Shown here: positions 35,371 through 44,134 of the stretch, one piece after another
How the letters are laid out: each line of letters starts with the position of its first letter
How positions within the stretch are numbered: the stretch's first letter is position 1
NCBI GenBank assembly: GCA_964459305.1
Contig: CAYWNA010000055.1
Coordinates: forward strand, 1 to 60,714
DNA from: CAYWNA01 sp964459305
GTDB taxonomy: Bacteria > Planctomycetota > Planctomycetia > Pirellulales > Pirellulaceae
Direction: 5' to 3'
DNA length: 60,714 nucleotides
The notes under the pieces: model-generated
Told to the model about the DNA's origin: nothing
The model's database searches: none
What the model saw: only the letters and a program-made list of their open reading frames with translations
Position numbers and translations under genes: made by a program

Positions 35371-36726
35371 ATGACACCCAAGATGTCGCGTCGGGAGTAC
35401 TTTCGCTGGCTGGGAGCTGCTGGAATTGCAGGATTGGGAACCACAATTCGCAGCGGTCCGGTTGCCGCGGATATCGCTTCGCGCGCCGATGCTCCGCCGG
35501 GGGTGAAGGTCGACGGTTCGGGCGTCATGCCCTGCACAATTGTCGATGGGCAGGTCATTGAGCCGCGCAAAACGATTCCTACGATCCATGAAACGGACGT
35601 GCTGGTCATCGGGGCCGGCCCGGCGGGAGTCTGCGCGGCAATCGGGGCGGCTAGGGCTGGGTCCAAAGTGACGCTGGTCGAGCGATATAATCATTTTGGC
35701 GGCCTCTCCACGGGCGGCCTCGTGCTGGTCATCTTGGGACACATCGTGGACGACAAAACCGAAGTCTGTCGAGGGATCGGCGGAGAGTTCATGCAACGCC
35801 TCGAAAAATACGATCATGGCATCGTCAATCGACGGCCGGGCGTCAATCCAACCGTCGACGCCGAAGTGTTCAAGTACCTGATGGTCGAAATGGTCCAGGA
35901 AGCAAACATTGATGTCTTTCTGCACTCGTGGGCCGTCGACGCCATCATGGAAGGGAGCACGATCCGGGGCGTTGTCTTCGACAGCAAGTCGGGCCGCCGG
36001 GCAATCCTGGCCAAGCAGGTCGTTGACACAACGGGCGACGGTGACATCTTTGCGGCCGCCGGAGCCGAGCACGAACGACGGCTGTACCACATCGGGCTGC
36101 CGTATCGCATCGGCAACCTCGACAAGGTGGACAAGTCAAAGACCAAGGGCAAACGTCCGCCGAGGCATCTTGGCGGCGTAACGCCAATCAACGGCGTTCG
36201 TTGGGTCAACATGCACGGTCCCGACGCCGACGGGCTGGACGTCAAGGTGCTTTCGCGGCTGGAACTGGAACACCGCTGTGCGATCTGGCGACAGGTCCAG
36301 GAAGTCCGGAAAACCCCCGGTTACGAAGACGTCTATCTCATGGAAACCGCGCCGCAAATGGGAGTCCGCATCTCGCGCGTTCTGACAGGCGTAAAGACGC
36401 TGACGCTCGATGGCGTAAAGCAGCGTCAGAAGTTCGACGACTGCGTGGCCCTTGGCGGCGCGTGGCATGCGGACCATCAGCCGTGGGAGATTCCCTACGG
36501 AGCCCTATTGCCGAAAGGGATCGACAACTTGCTGACCGCCGGCCGGAGCACGTCGGGCGAGCCGTTGATGTCGGACCTGATTCGCGTGATCCCGATTTGC
36601 TGGGTGACCGGTCACGCAGCCGGATGTGCCGCTGCCATAGCGGCTTCGGACGGTTGCCCAGCGCGTGAGGTCGAGATCCCCAAACTCCGTAGGTTGTTGC
36701 AGGACCAAGGGGCGTATCTCGGATAA
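35371..36726 (+). CDS. Tat-exported FAD-dependent oxidoreductase
   Basis: The 451-residue protein starts at ATG 35371 behind AGGAGAAG. The signal is SRREYFRWLGAAGIAGLG, a twin-arginine type. The FAD-binding motif VLVIGAGPAGVCAAIGAARA starts at about residue 76, followed by YNHFGGLSTGGLV, the pattern of the FAD_oxidored (PF12831) group. RAILAKQVVDTTGDGDIFA is the second nucleotide-site strand and LPKGIDNLLTAGRSTSGEPL the C-terminal FAD-contact segment. It probably oxidises a sugar or polyol derivative in the periplasm. Family palindromes flank it on both sides. Confidence 0.85.
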   Translation: MTPKMSRREYFRWLGAAGIAGLGTTIRSGPVAADIASRADAPPGVKVDGSGVMPCTIVDGQVIEPRKTIPTIHETDVLVIGAGPAGVCAAIGAARAGSKVTLVERYNHFGGLSTGGLVLVILGHIVDDKTEVCRGIGGEFMQRLEKYDHGIVNRRPGVNPTVDAEVFKYLMVEMVQEANIDVFLHSWAVDAIMEGSTIRGVVFDSKSGRRAILAKQVVDTTGDGDIFAAAGAEHERRLYHIGLPYRIGNLDKVDKSKTKGKRPPRHLGGVTPINGVRWVNMHGPDADGLDVKVLSRLELEHRCAIWRQVQEVRKTPGYEDVYLMETAPQMGVRISRVLTGVKTLTLDGVKQRQKFDDCVALGGAWHADHQPWEIPYGALLPKGIDNLLTAGRSTSGEPLMSDLIRVIPICWVTGHAAGCAAAIAASDGCPAREVEIPKLRRLLQDQGAYLG

Positions 36727-36728
36727 AT

Positions 36729-36860
36729 TCGTTTAACCGCAGGGCCAGCGGCCCGCGTGTCGGCGGAACGTTGTGTCGCGGCTTTCCTCGGTGCCGAGGT
36801 CCATGGAAGACGCGACCTATACTCCAACACGCGGCCCGTTGGGCACTGCGGTTAAACGAG
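36729..36860. repeat. Dispersed palindrome, family A, copy 2
   Basis: The left arm ATTCGTTTAACCGCAGGGCC (36728 onward) and the right arm CACTGCGGTTAAACGAG (ending 36860) match the copy at 20261-20393. The right arm has a few changes (CCCGTTGGGCACT). It starts 2 bp after the oxidoreductase stop codon. Confidence 0.9.
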
Positions 36861-36908
36861 TGTCGGCCAGTTCATACAATGGCTCGGACAAGAATGGAGA
36901 AGTCATAG

Positions 36909-38834
36909 GTGCACACATCATTGAATCGACGGCTGACGACAAGCGGCGGATTGTTCGTTGTGCTGCTCTGCACGTACTCACCATGCGAGGGCATCGACGA
37001 TGCGATACCGCGAGCAGAAAGCCGGACATTCCATGTCGACTCGGAGAATGGACAGGACAGCGACGATGGGCGATCCGCGGGTAACGCCTGGTGCACTCTG
37101 GAGCGAGTCAACACGGCCGATCTCAAGCCGGGCGACACGGTTCGGTTCAAGTGTGGCGGTGTCTGGCGAGGTTCGCTTGTGCCGGCCAGCGGCGATGAGA
37201 ACGCGCCGATCACCTACGCGACGTACGGAGAGGGGCCGAAGCCGTTGATCCTCGGTTCGTTGCCGCGCAATCGCCCGGAGGACTGGGCCAAAGTCCAGGA
37301 GAATATTTGGGCGACCCTGCCCATGGAGCACCGTCTGGGTGAACAAATACTGGATTTGCGGCAGAGCGAATGGGGGCGTCATCAGGAGGCCGGAGCGGAT
37401 GTGAGCGCGGCCACAGAAGATGCCGAGGACGGCAGAATCATCAGGTTGACCTGTCAAAACAGCGGGCAGGCATCGAATCACGTGCAGATTTGGGGGCCGG
37501 GGCTGGCTGTCGAGAAAGGCGCATGCCTGCAGTTGACCTTCCGTGCTCGCAGCAGCAAACCGTTCCGGTTTCCCCCTATGTCGATTCTCCAAGGAGGCTC
37601 TCCATGGACTCGGTTTGGAACGGCCCGCGCGCTGGACCGGGATATCGGCCCGCAGTGGGAAGTCTTCAAAGTGATCTTCGAGATTTCCTATACGGCCGAC
37701 GCGGGCAAGCTGCACATCAACCTGGGTGGAATCCTGCCCGCGGATACAGTCTTCGAATTCCAGCTGCAAAGCCTACATGTCGTCACGCCTAACATTGCCG
37801 ATCCCTTGTCGGTTGATGTAGGCAACGTCATCTTCGATCATGGCGAGGTCTGCGGCTGGAAAAAATGGTCACTGGACGAACTCAAAAAGCCGTATGACTA
37901 CTACTACGACGGCTCGTCATGGCGAGTTTTCCTCAATTCGCCAGCGAACCCCGCAACGCTCCACGAGAGCATCGAATGCGCAATGAAGCGGCACGTCGTC
38001 AATCAGGGCGGCGCGCATCATGTGGTCTACGATGGTCTGGCCATCAAGTACGGCGCAGCCCACGGTTTCGGCGGCGGCGGCACGCACCATCTGGTCATCC
38101 GAAACTGCAATCTGGGCTACATCGGCGGAGCGCATCAACTCACTCGCGAAGGCGGGCGCCCGGTGCGGTACGGCAATGCGATCGAGTTTTGGGACGCGGC
38201 ACACGACAACCTGGTCGAAGGTTGCCGCATCTGGGAAGTCTACGACGCGGCTTTGACCAACCAGGGTCGCGGCCCATCGTCGAAGCAGGTCAATATCACC
38301 TATCGCAACAACATCATCTGGAATGCCGAGTACTCGTTCGAATACTGGAACAATCCCGATACGGCCCTCACAAAGAACATCCGTTTTGTGAACAACACCT
38401 GCATCAACGCGGGCACCGTATGGTCGCACGCGCAACGCCCGGATCAGAACGGCAGTCACCTAATGTTCTACAGCAACACGGCTGTCACATCCGGCATCGA
38501 GGTGAAGTACAACATCTTCCACAACGTCACCGAGTGGGGCAGCCGGTACTCCAGTGGTTGGAAGACGTTGCCGGACATGGATTACAACCTGTGGTTCAGC
38601 GAGAAAGGCGTGATGGCAAACTGGTTTGGCAAAAAGCTCGGCAGTTTCGACGAGTATCGCAAAACAACAGGACTCGATACTCACTCGCTGTTCGCCGATC
38701 CGAAATTCATCGATGCCAAAACCGGCGACTACCGCCTCGCGCCGGACAGCCCCGCCCGCAGAATACGACCGGACGGCGGCCCGGTCGGTGCTGGCACGCT
38801 ACGGAACGCGGGGGGCGAACACTCGGCGGAATGA
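36909..38834 (+). CDS. Secreted right-handed beta-helix protein
   Basis: The 641-residue protein starts at GTG 36909 with GGAGAAG upstream and has a signal peptide (GGLFVVLLCTYSPCEG). The mature part opens with FHVDSENGQDSDDGRSAGNA and LKPGDTVRFKCGGVWRGSL, the standard start of pectate-lyase-like parallel beta-helices. A carbohydrate-binding-like insertion occupies about residues 150-290. The helix resumes with HHVVYDGLAIKYGAAHGFGG and later ITYRNNIIWNAEYSFEYWNN. SLFADPKFIDAKTGDYRL is the usual C-terminal cap. It may bind or cleave a polysaccharide. Confidence 0.85.
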   Translation: MHTSLNRRLTTSGGLFVVLLCTYSPCEGIDDAIPRAESRTFHVDSENGQDSDDGRSAGNAWCTLERVNTADLKPGDTVRFKCGGVWRGSLVPASGDENAPITYATYGEGPKPLILGSLPRNRPEDWAKVQENIWATLPMEHRLGEQILDLRQSEWGRHQEAGADVSAATEDAEDGRIIRLTCQNSGQASNHVQIWGPGLAVEKGACLQLTFRARSSKPFRFPPMSILQGGSPWTRFGTARALDRDIGPQWEVFKVIFEISYTADAGKLHINLGGILPADTVFEFQLQSLHVVTPNIADPLSVDVGNVIFDHGEVCGWKKWSLDELKKPYDYYYDGSSWRVFLNSPANPATLHESIECAMKRHVVNQGGAHHVVYDGLAIKYGAAHGFGGGGTHHLVIRNCNLGYIGGAHQLTREGGRPVRYGNAIEFWDAAHDNLVEGCRIWEVYDAALTNQGRGPSSKQVNITYRNNIIWNAEYSFEYWNNPDTALTKNIRFVNNTCINAGTVWSHAQRPDQNGSHLMFYSNTAVTSGIEVKYNIFHNVTEWGSRYSSGWKTLPDMDYNLWFSEKGVMANWFGKKLGSFDEYRKTTGLDTHSLFADPKFIDAKTGDYRLAPDSPARRIRPDGGPVGAGTLRNAGGEHSAE

Positions 38835-38942
38835 GTCCGGGGAGAAAAATGGCAATAAAGGATCGACGTCAGCGAAGAGTGTGGTGGAAAGGTCGTCCTA
38901 CTACAGTCGGAAATCCGGCCGATGACGCAATTCGCTGATTCT

Positions 38943-38971
38943 TTGACAATGCCGCTGGCCGGTTCTATCCT
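38943..38971 (+). promoter_or_regulatory. Putative sigma70 promoter of the SPFH pair
   Basis: TTGACA at 38943-38948 (6/6), a 17-bp spacer and TATCCT at 38966-38971 (4/6) lie about 140 bp upstream of the first SPFH gene and downstream of the beta-helix gene. It is the best promoter-like pair I see in the window. Confidence 0.55.
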
Positions 38972-39109
38972 TGCAGTAACGCGTGCAGCGGGAACTCCCA
39001 TGGGGTACCAGACGACCCATGAGATTCATCGCCAATTTGGCCGCATTTCTCTTCCTTCCAACGTGACCAGTGTTGGTATTTGCCCATCGAACAACACGGG
39101 GATTTGCTG

Positions 39110-40108
39110 ATGATTATCGTATTTTCGTTCTTTGCGGGTCTTGCCGTTTACCTGGTGATCCGTGTGCTGGCAACGGGATTCTACGTCGTACGGCCCGACC
39201 AGCGGGCACTGTTGACTTCCTTTGGCCGTGCCAGCCGGCTGCCCAGCGAGATGATCGACAAGGCAGACGGTCCTCATATGACGGCCGACGAACACCAGCG
39301 TTACCAGTACCCCAAAGTCCACGTCATCCGACCCGGCGGACCCTATTTCAAGTGGCCTTGGCAGCAGGTGCACAAAGTCAGTGTGGCCACACAAGCGGTT
39401 GATCTGGTATGGGATCCCACCAAGCACCAGTCGACCGTCGAAGCGGTCACCAAAGATAACTTGACGACCGGCGTCAACGGGCAGATCCGCTTTAAGGTCT
39501 GCGAAAACAACCTCTACGCCTACCTGTTCGGCGTGGCCAGTCCAATGGAACACGTGCTGGGCTATTTCGTCTCGGTTCTCCGCGAGCGTATCGCCACCTT
39601 CGTCGATCCCAAAGGTCAAAGCTTGATTGGCGACAACGAGGTTGAAGGTGAGAAGAGTGAAACCGCGGTTGAATTGTCCGAGGGCGTTTCGATTAACGAT
39701 CTGCGGAAGAACCTACCTTCGCTGAACACCTACATGGAACAGCAATGCGGCTCGACACCGGGTCGCTACGGAATCGAACTGGACGCCGCATTGATCACCA
39801 CGATCGATCCACCAGCCGAGGTCGATCACGCCCTTTCGGCGATTAACAGCACGCGAAACCAAGTCGCCGCCGATATCAGTACGGCGCGGGCCGACTCGGA
39901 ACAACAGATCACCATGAGCAAACGCGCGGTAGAGATCGCCGTCAACAATGCTCAGGCCGAAGTGGCCCCGCTCCGCGAGCTTGCCACCACGCTCACGGCC
40001 ATCAAGGGCGAGGGAGGTTCGGGAGCCCTCGCCGCCTATATCCGCAATATGCGAGTGCCCTTGCTGGGGCGGGCCAATCGTATCGTCCAAATCGCCGATG
40101 GATCCTGA
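39110..40108 (+). CDS. SPFH/band 7 domain membrane protein A
   Basis: The 332-residue protein starts at ATG 39110 with one N-terminal membrane helix (IIVFSFFAGLAVYLVIRVLA). It then has a prohibitin/stomatin-like band 7 domain: VVRPDQRALLTSFG, GPYFKWPWQQVHKVSV, TKDNLTTGVNGQIRFKV. A coiled-coil tail (ISTARADSEQQITMSKRAVE) follows. SPFH proteins scaffold membrane microdomains or regulate membrane proteases. It is followed after 26 bp by a second SPFH gene, so they are probably co-expressed and hetero-oligomerise. Confidence 0.85.
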   Translation: MIIVFSFFAGLAVYLVIRVLATGFYVVRPDQRALLTSFGRASRLPSEMIDKADGPHMTADEHQRYQYPKVHVIRPGGPYFKWPWQQVHKVSVATQAVDLVWDPTKHQSTVEAVTKDNLTTGVNGQIRFKVCENNLYAYLFGVASPMEHVLGYFVSVLRERIATFVDPKGQSLIGDNEVEGEKSETAVELSEGVSINDLRKNLPSLNTYMEQQCGSTPGRYGIELDAALITTIDPPAEVDHALSAINSTRNQVAADISTARADSEQQITMSKRAVEIAVNNAQAEVAPLRELATTLTAIKGEGGSGALAAYIRNMRVPLLGRANRIVQIADGS

Positions 40109-40134
40109 CGGAGACTCCAACCTAGGAGAAGACT

Positions 40135-41046
40135 ATGCCTATATTTGAGATTGTGATTCCCGCCGTCATCGGTTTGTTCGTCGTTCCGATTGGGCTTGCC
40201 CTATGCCGCGGGTTTGGCATCTATACGGTTGTCCGGGAATGCGAAAGCCAGGTTTTCACGCTGTTCGGCAAAGTCATCGGGACGATCGACGAGCCCGGTC
40301 TTCGTCTGCCTGTGATGGAATTCGGTCCACGCGCCTTGTTGATTCCGTTCTTCGGCAAGCGTCACGCTGTCAGCACGGCACTGCGACAACACTACTTGCG
40401 CGGGCAGATGGTTAACTCCGAAGAAGGCACACCGATGGGCGTGGGCATCTGGTATGAAATGCAGGTCAACGATCCAGTGGCTTACCTGTTCATCAACACC
40501 AACCCGGAAGGATCGCTCCAAGCCAACGTCGCCAGTTCGACCATCTCGACTCTCAGCAACCTCGAAATGGACAAGATGCTCGAAGATCGACACAGCTTGA
40601 GCCGCACCGTTCGCGAAACCGTCTCGCCGCTTTCCGAGAAATGGGGATACCGCCTGGGCTCGGTCTACATCCGCAAGGTCTATTTCACAGACACGCAGAT
40701 GGTGAACAACATCACGGATAAAGTGGTCAAACGCCTGGTCCAGGTCACCAGCGCGATGAAACAGGACGGGGAAAACCGTGTGGGTCTAATCCGAAGTGAA
40801 ACGGCCAACAAGGTTTCGCAGAAAATGGCAGAAGCCAATTCGACGCGACCCGCCGTCGTCGGACGCGCCCTGAACGAGATCGCCGGCAAGGACCCCGAAA
40901 TCCTTCGCACCGTGTTGGATGTCATGGAGGTCGACAAGCTCCTCGCATCGCAAGCCTCGGTCGACGTGCTGCCCAACGGGGCCACCGTGCTGATCCAGTT
41001 GGGAGAAAACACGACGTCGAGCCCCATCCTGGCGTCGACAGCCTAA
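40135..41046 (+). CDS. SPFH/band 7 domain membrane protein B
   Basis: The 303-residue protein starts at ATG 40135 behind TAGGAGAAG. An N-terminal helix (IVIPAVIGLFVVPIGLALCR) precedes the band 7 domain: VVRECESQVFTLFGKVIGTI, PMGVGIWYEMQVNDPVAYLF, LSEKWGYRLGSVYIRKVYFT. The tail has EILRTVLDVMEVDKLLASQA and ends PNGATVLIQLGENTTSSPIL plus ASTA. The last 27 codons recur almost unchanged at 48802-48883. It is the second gene of the SPFH pair. The role is likely membrane scaffolding. Confidence 0.85.
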   Translation: MPIFEIVIPAVIGLFVVPIGLALCRGFGIYTVVRECESQVFTLFGKVIGTIDEPGLRLPVMEFGPRALLIPFFGKRHAVSTALRQHYLRGQMVNSEEGTPMGVGIWYEMQVNDPVAYLFINTNPEGSLQANVASSTISTLSNLEMDKMLEDRHSLSRTVRETVSPLSEKWGYRLGSVYIRKVYFTDTQMVNNITDKVVKRLVQVTSAMKQDGENRVGLIRSETANKVSQKMAEANSTRPAVVGRALNEIAGKDPEILRTVLDVMEVDKLLASQASVDVLPNGATVLIQLGENTTSSPILASTA

Positions 41047-41408
41047 CGCCCTCAGGCAAGTGATGCCGCCAAATTGTCGAGATGATGCACGCCGCGCTTT
41101 CGAGTAAGCTCTCCCAAACGCTCTCGGTTGGTGCGGAAGTAGCTCCCAACAGTCGCGTTTTCTCAAAGAGCGTTTGGATGCGGTGCCTCCACACATCGTC
41201 GCTGGTTCCCAAGCGATCGAGAGTCGCACTTTGCGTCGAATGAACACGTTTCGGGCAAACTTGATACCTGGGGCGGGAGACTCGTCCAGCCTTTGGGAAC
41301 GTGCGAGGGAAAGCTGCCTCATCTTCTCTCGCGTCTTCCGAGCTCGAAACGACCATCCGGTTGCTTCAGTTCGAAGCACCCATCGGGCCGGCCCGGCTCA
41401 ACGTGGCT
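41047..41408. other. Intergenic region without a supportable gene
   Basis: Both strands are partly open here but no frame resembles a protein I recognise. A 22-bp segment at 41058-41079 (AAGTGATGCCGCCAAATTGT then CG) recurs at 48782-48803 with two changes. It separates the SPFH genes from the end of the large minus-strand gene. Confidence 0.5.
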
Positions 41409-44054
41409 CTATGGTCCACCTTCCTGCGTGCGGATCTCGATCCGAACAGGGGCACCGGGGCGTCTGAAGTCGAGTCCTTGCCGGTGGTGGTGATAACCTT
41501 CCTTGTCCACGCGGATCTCATACTCACCGGGCCTCAAGCGGAGTGTGGCCTGGCCGGCATGGTTGGTCCTAGCGGCGGCAGCATGCCGGCCTCCGTGATA
41601 GATGGCGATGTGCGCACCTGCCACGGGCGAGACCAGACCTCGGACCGCGCGACGGACGACGTGTACTTGCAGAGTTGCTTCTCGCGGCTGAGCCGGCGGC
41701 GACGGACGGGTTCCCGGCGATTCCCCTCTGCCGAGCACGATTCTAGTTGACCCGTCACCGCGCTTGAGCGAAATGCCATGTCGGCCGGTGTGGAAACCCT
41801 CCATGTGCGCGCGGAGTTCGTAGTCGTCGCGGTTCAGCCGGAAGGCAGCGCGGCCTGCGCCGTTGGCCTGCTGCGAAGCGACTCTTCTGCCTGCCCAGAA
41901 GACTTCGACTTGCGCACCGGGTATTGGCAGCGAGCGGCCACGGAGCACCTGCACTACCTCGACTTGCAGGTTCGCTTTCGGCCGAGGCGGATCTTGGCCG
42001 GGTCCGGGACCTGGCCCCAGTCCTGGCTCGGAAGGCCGCTCTGGGGAGCCGACCCGTGCGAGCTCGATTCGGCGGACCGCATCGCCGAACAGCCGTAACG
42101 ACTGGCGGGCCATTCGATAGCCCTCCTTGCCCGCGACCAACTCGTAGTGATCGTGCGGCAGACGCAACCGGCAGCGGCCTCGGGGGTCGGTCATCTGTCT
42201 GGCAATCTCTCGGTCCGCGTGCCGGACCGAAACTTGTGCAGCGGGAACCAGTCGCAAGACGCCACGTTGATCGCGTGCCACGACCTCAACCTCGACCGTC
42301 GCTTGGGGACGCATCTGCGGCGGCGGCTCCTCGCCTGGCCGTTCGTGTGGCGGCGGCTCCATGTCGGGCTGCTCGAACCAAGGCGGTCGTTCCTCGCCCG
42401 GCCGTTCGTTCGGCGGCTCCATGTCGGGCTGCTCGAACCAGGGCGGTCGCTCCTCGCCCGGCCGTTCGTTCGGCGGCTCCATGTCGGGTTGCTCGAACCA
42501 GGGCGGTCGTTCCTCGCCTGGCCGTTCGTTCGGCGGTGGCTCCATGTCGGGCTGCTCATACCACGGTGGCGGGTTGATGTCGGGCTCCTCCTCTCCCGCT
42601 CTGGCCAGCACGATTTCTCGCTCGACATCCCGCTCCCACACGAATACGTCCAACCCCGCGTGACCGAAGTCCTGCTTGCTGACAAACGCCTGGTAGAGAC
42701 CCGCCAGCAGGGGTTTGCTAGTGAAGACCGCTTCGCGACCCTCCGACTGCCCGCTGTCTACGACTCGCTCTCCTTGCTTTATCACGACTCGCGCACCGGG
42801 TAACGGGACAGATTGCTCGCGAGGCAGTCTTGCCAAGATGCGCAGGCGCATCTTCGGGCCAACAGCCGGCTGCGTGGGTGGCCGCTGCGGCGCGGGGGCC
42901 GTTGGGTCAGGCGGCTGGACAATTGGCATCAGAGTGAGGTCCACGACGGTGTACTTGCCCGGGTAGACCGTTCTGGGTTGGCTGCGAGCCGTTCGATAGC
43001 CCTCCAACTCGGCGACTACCCGGTAGCTCCCTGCCGACACGTTGCAGTCGTAGCTTCCCTTCGCATCGGGACCGCGCGGGTCGATCGAGCCGCCCGGCGC
43101 CGGAATCGGAAGGACGGAGACTTTCACTTGCGGGAGTGCGGCTTTCGAGCGGTCGGCCCCACGGACCCAAATTGTGCCGCGGATGCCTTGATCGCTCGGC
43201 GGCGGCTCGGGCTGCGAGCGGGTGAGGATGAAGTTGTGCGTCTGCTGACGCCCGGAGACGATCCGGATCGGATTGGGCTCGACGAGCGTCTCGAAGCCCG
43301 GTGCAGAAGCCGCAGCTTGCCAAGGGCCAGCCTCCAATGTCACGCCGTACCGGCCGGGATTCTCATCGCGGCCGCCCGCTCCGGCGGTGGTCACGTCCAA
43401 CTGGGGCGGATTGGCACCTTCGTTGCGGAGGCTGACAGTTGCCTGCGGGATGCCGATCATCCTCCCCCCGGGCGTCCTTTCCAAAACGTGCCCGGCGAGC
43501 TTGCCGATCGCAACGGGAGGAATCGGGTCCGGCTTCTGTTGGGGGTCGGTCTTGCCAGGGGTCATGGAGAAGTTGTATATCGCGTAGCCGTCGGACAACT
43601 GAACACTCACGCCTCGGCGAACGTCCTCGTCCTTGTATCCGCTGGCGGTGACCTTGTAGTGATAGACACCCGGTGTCAAGTTGGCGGTATAGTAGCCGTG
43701 CTTGCTGCTGGTGACGGTAGCGACGGCCTGTCCCCCTTGGCTCTTCCACTCGATCTTCGCCCCCGAGACGACGCCCGTGATGTCGCCACTGGCGTCCAGT
43801 GCGAAGACTCGGCCGTGCAGTCCCGACTTGCCGGTCGGCTGCATGCCGGTTGCCGGACCAACGGTTACTTGCTGTGGGGGACCGGTCAAGGCATCGGCCT
43901 TCTTCGCAGCCGTGTTGGATTCGTTCAGGTGAATCTCGTTGGCCATGCCCACACACTGGCCGACCGGGAGGATCACCAGGGCGGCAGCCAGCATGGCCTT
44001 CTTTCCGGCACGGTTCGACGTGACCCGATTTCGATATCCAAGTGTGGAGTTCAT
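41409..44054 (-). CDS. Large secreted protein with repeated regulatory-type beta domains and Pro-rich repeats
   Basis: The 881-residue protein has a signal peptide (MLAAALVILPVGQCVGMANE). It contains about seven carboxypeptidase-regulatory-like beta-sandwich domains, each with the pattern LxAGxYQ or PGxYxVxVxxxGY (for example NLTPGVYHYKVTASGYKDED, SAGSYRVVAELEGYRTARSQ, LRPGEYEIRVDKEGYHHHRQ). Between residues about 490 and 580 are 20-residue repeats PPWFEQPDMEPPNERPGEER, three exact and two partial. Such proteins are extracellular stalks or surface layers. It lies 80 bp downstream of the giant protein gene on the same strand, so the two may form an operon. Confidence 0.75.
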   Translation of the reverse strand: MNSTLGYRNRVTSNRAGKKAMLAAALVILPVGQCVGMANEIHLNESNTAAKKADALTGPPQQVTVGPATGMQPTGKSGLHGRVFALDASGDITGVVSGAKIEWKSQGGQAVATVTSSKHGYYTANLTPGVYHYKVTASGYKDEDVRRGVSVQLSDGYAIYNFSMTPGKTDPQQKPDPIPPVAIGKLAGHVLERTPGGRMIGIPQATVSLRNEGANPPQLDVTTAGAGGRDENPGRYGVTLEAGPWQAAASAPGFETLVEPNPIRIVSGRQQTHNFILTRSQPEPPPSDQGIRGTIWVRGADRSKAALPQVKVSVLPIPAPGGSIDPRGPDAKGSYDCNVSAGSYRVVAELEGYRTARSQPRTVYPGKYTVVDLTLMPIVQPPDPTAPAPQRPPTQPAVGPKMRLRILARLPREQSVPLPGARVVIKQGERVVDSGQSEGREAVFTSKPLLAGLYQAFVSKQDFGHAGLDVFVWERDVEREIVLARAGEEEPDINPPPWYEQPDMEPPPNERPGEERPPWFEQPDMEPPNERPGEERPPWFEQPDMEPPNERPGEERPPWFEQPDMEPPPHERPGEEPPPQMRPQATVEVEVVARDQRGVLRLVPAAQVSVRHADREIARQMTDPRGRCRLRLPHDHYELVAGKEGYRMARQSLRLFGDAVRRIELARVGSPERPSEPGLGPGPGPGQDPPRPKANLQVEVVQVLRGRSLPIPGAQVEVFWAGRRVASQQANGAGRAAFRLNRDDYELRAHMEGFHTGRHGISLKRGDGSTRIVLGRGESPGTRPSPPAQPREATLQVHVVRRAVRGLVSPVAGAHIAIYHGGRHAAAARTNHAGQATLRLRPGEYEIRVDKEGYHHHRQGLDFRRPGAPVRIEIRTQEGGP
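42331..42567. repeat. 60-bp tandem repeat inside the Pro-rich stalk
   Basis: Three complete 60-bp units (42361-42420, 42421-42480, 42481-42540) each begin ATGTCGGG on the plus strand and contain GCTCGAACCA and GGCCGTTCGTTCGGCGG. Partial units flank them. They encode the PPWFEQPDMEPPNERPGEER repeats and differ at a few, mostly silent, positions. Confidence 0.95.
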
Positions 44055-44134
44055 GGTTTCTGCTCTCTATCGGTCAGAGATTTTCTCAAAGGTTCAGTTC
44101 GTGTTTTGTTATCATTGTCCCTACTGTTCGTCGC

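Noticed and set aside
40786..41379. Minus-strand frame overlapping the SPFH B gene and its downstream gap
   Set aside because: Most of it is the shadow of a well-supported gene, and the remainder has an Arg/Ser-rich composition with no family pattern.
42331..42567. CRISPR-like periodic repeat
   Set aside because: Units are contiguous 60-bp coding repeats without spacers and lie inside a secreted protein gene.
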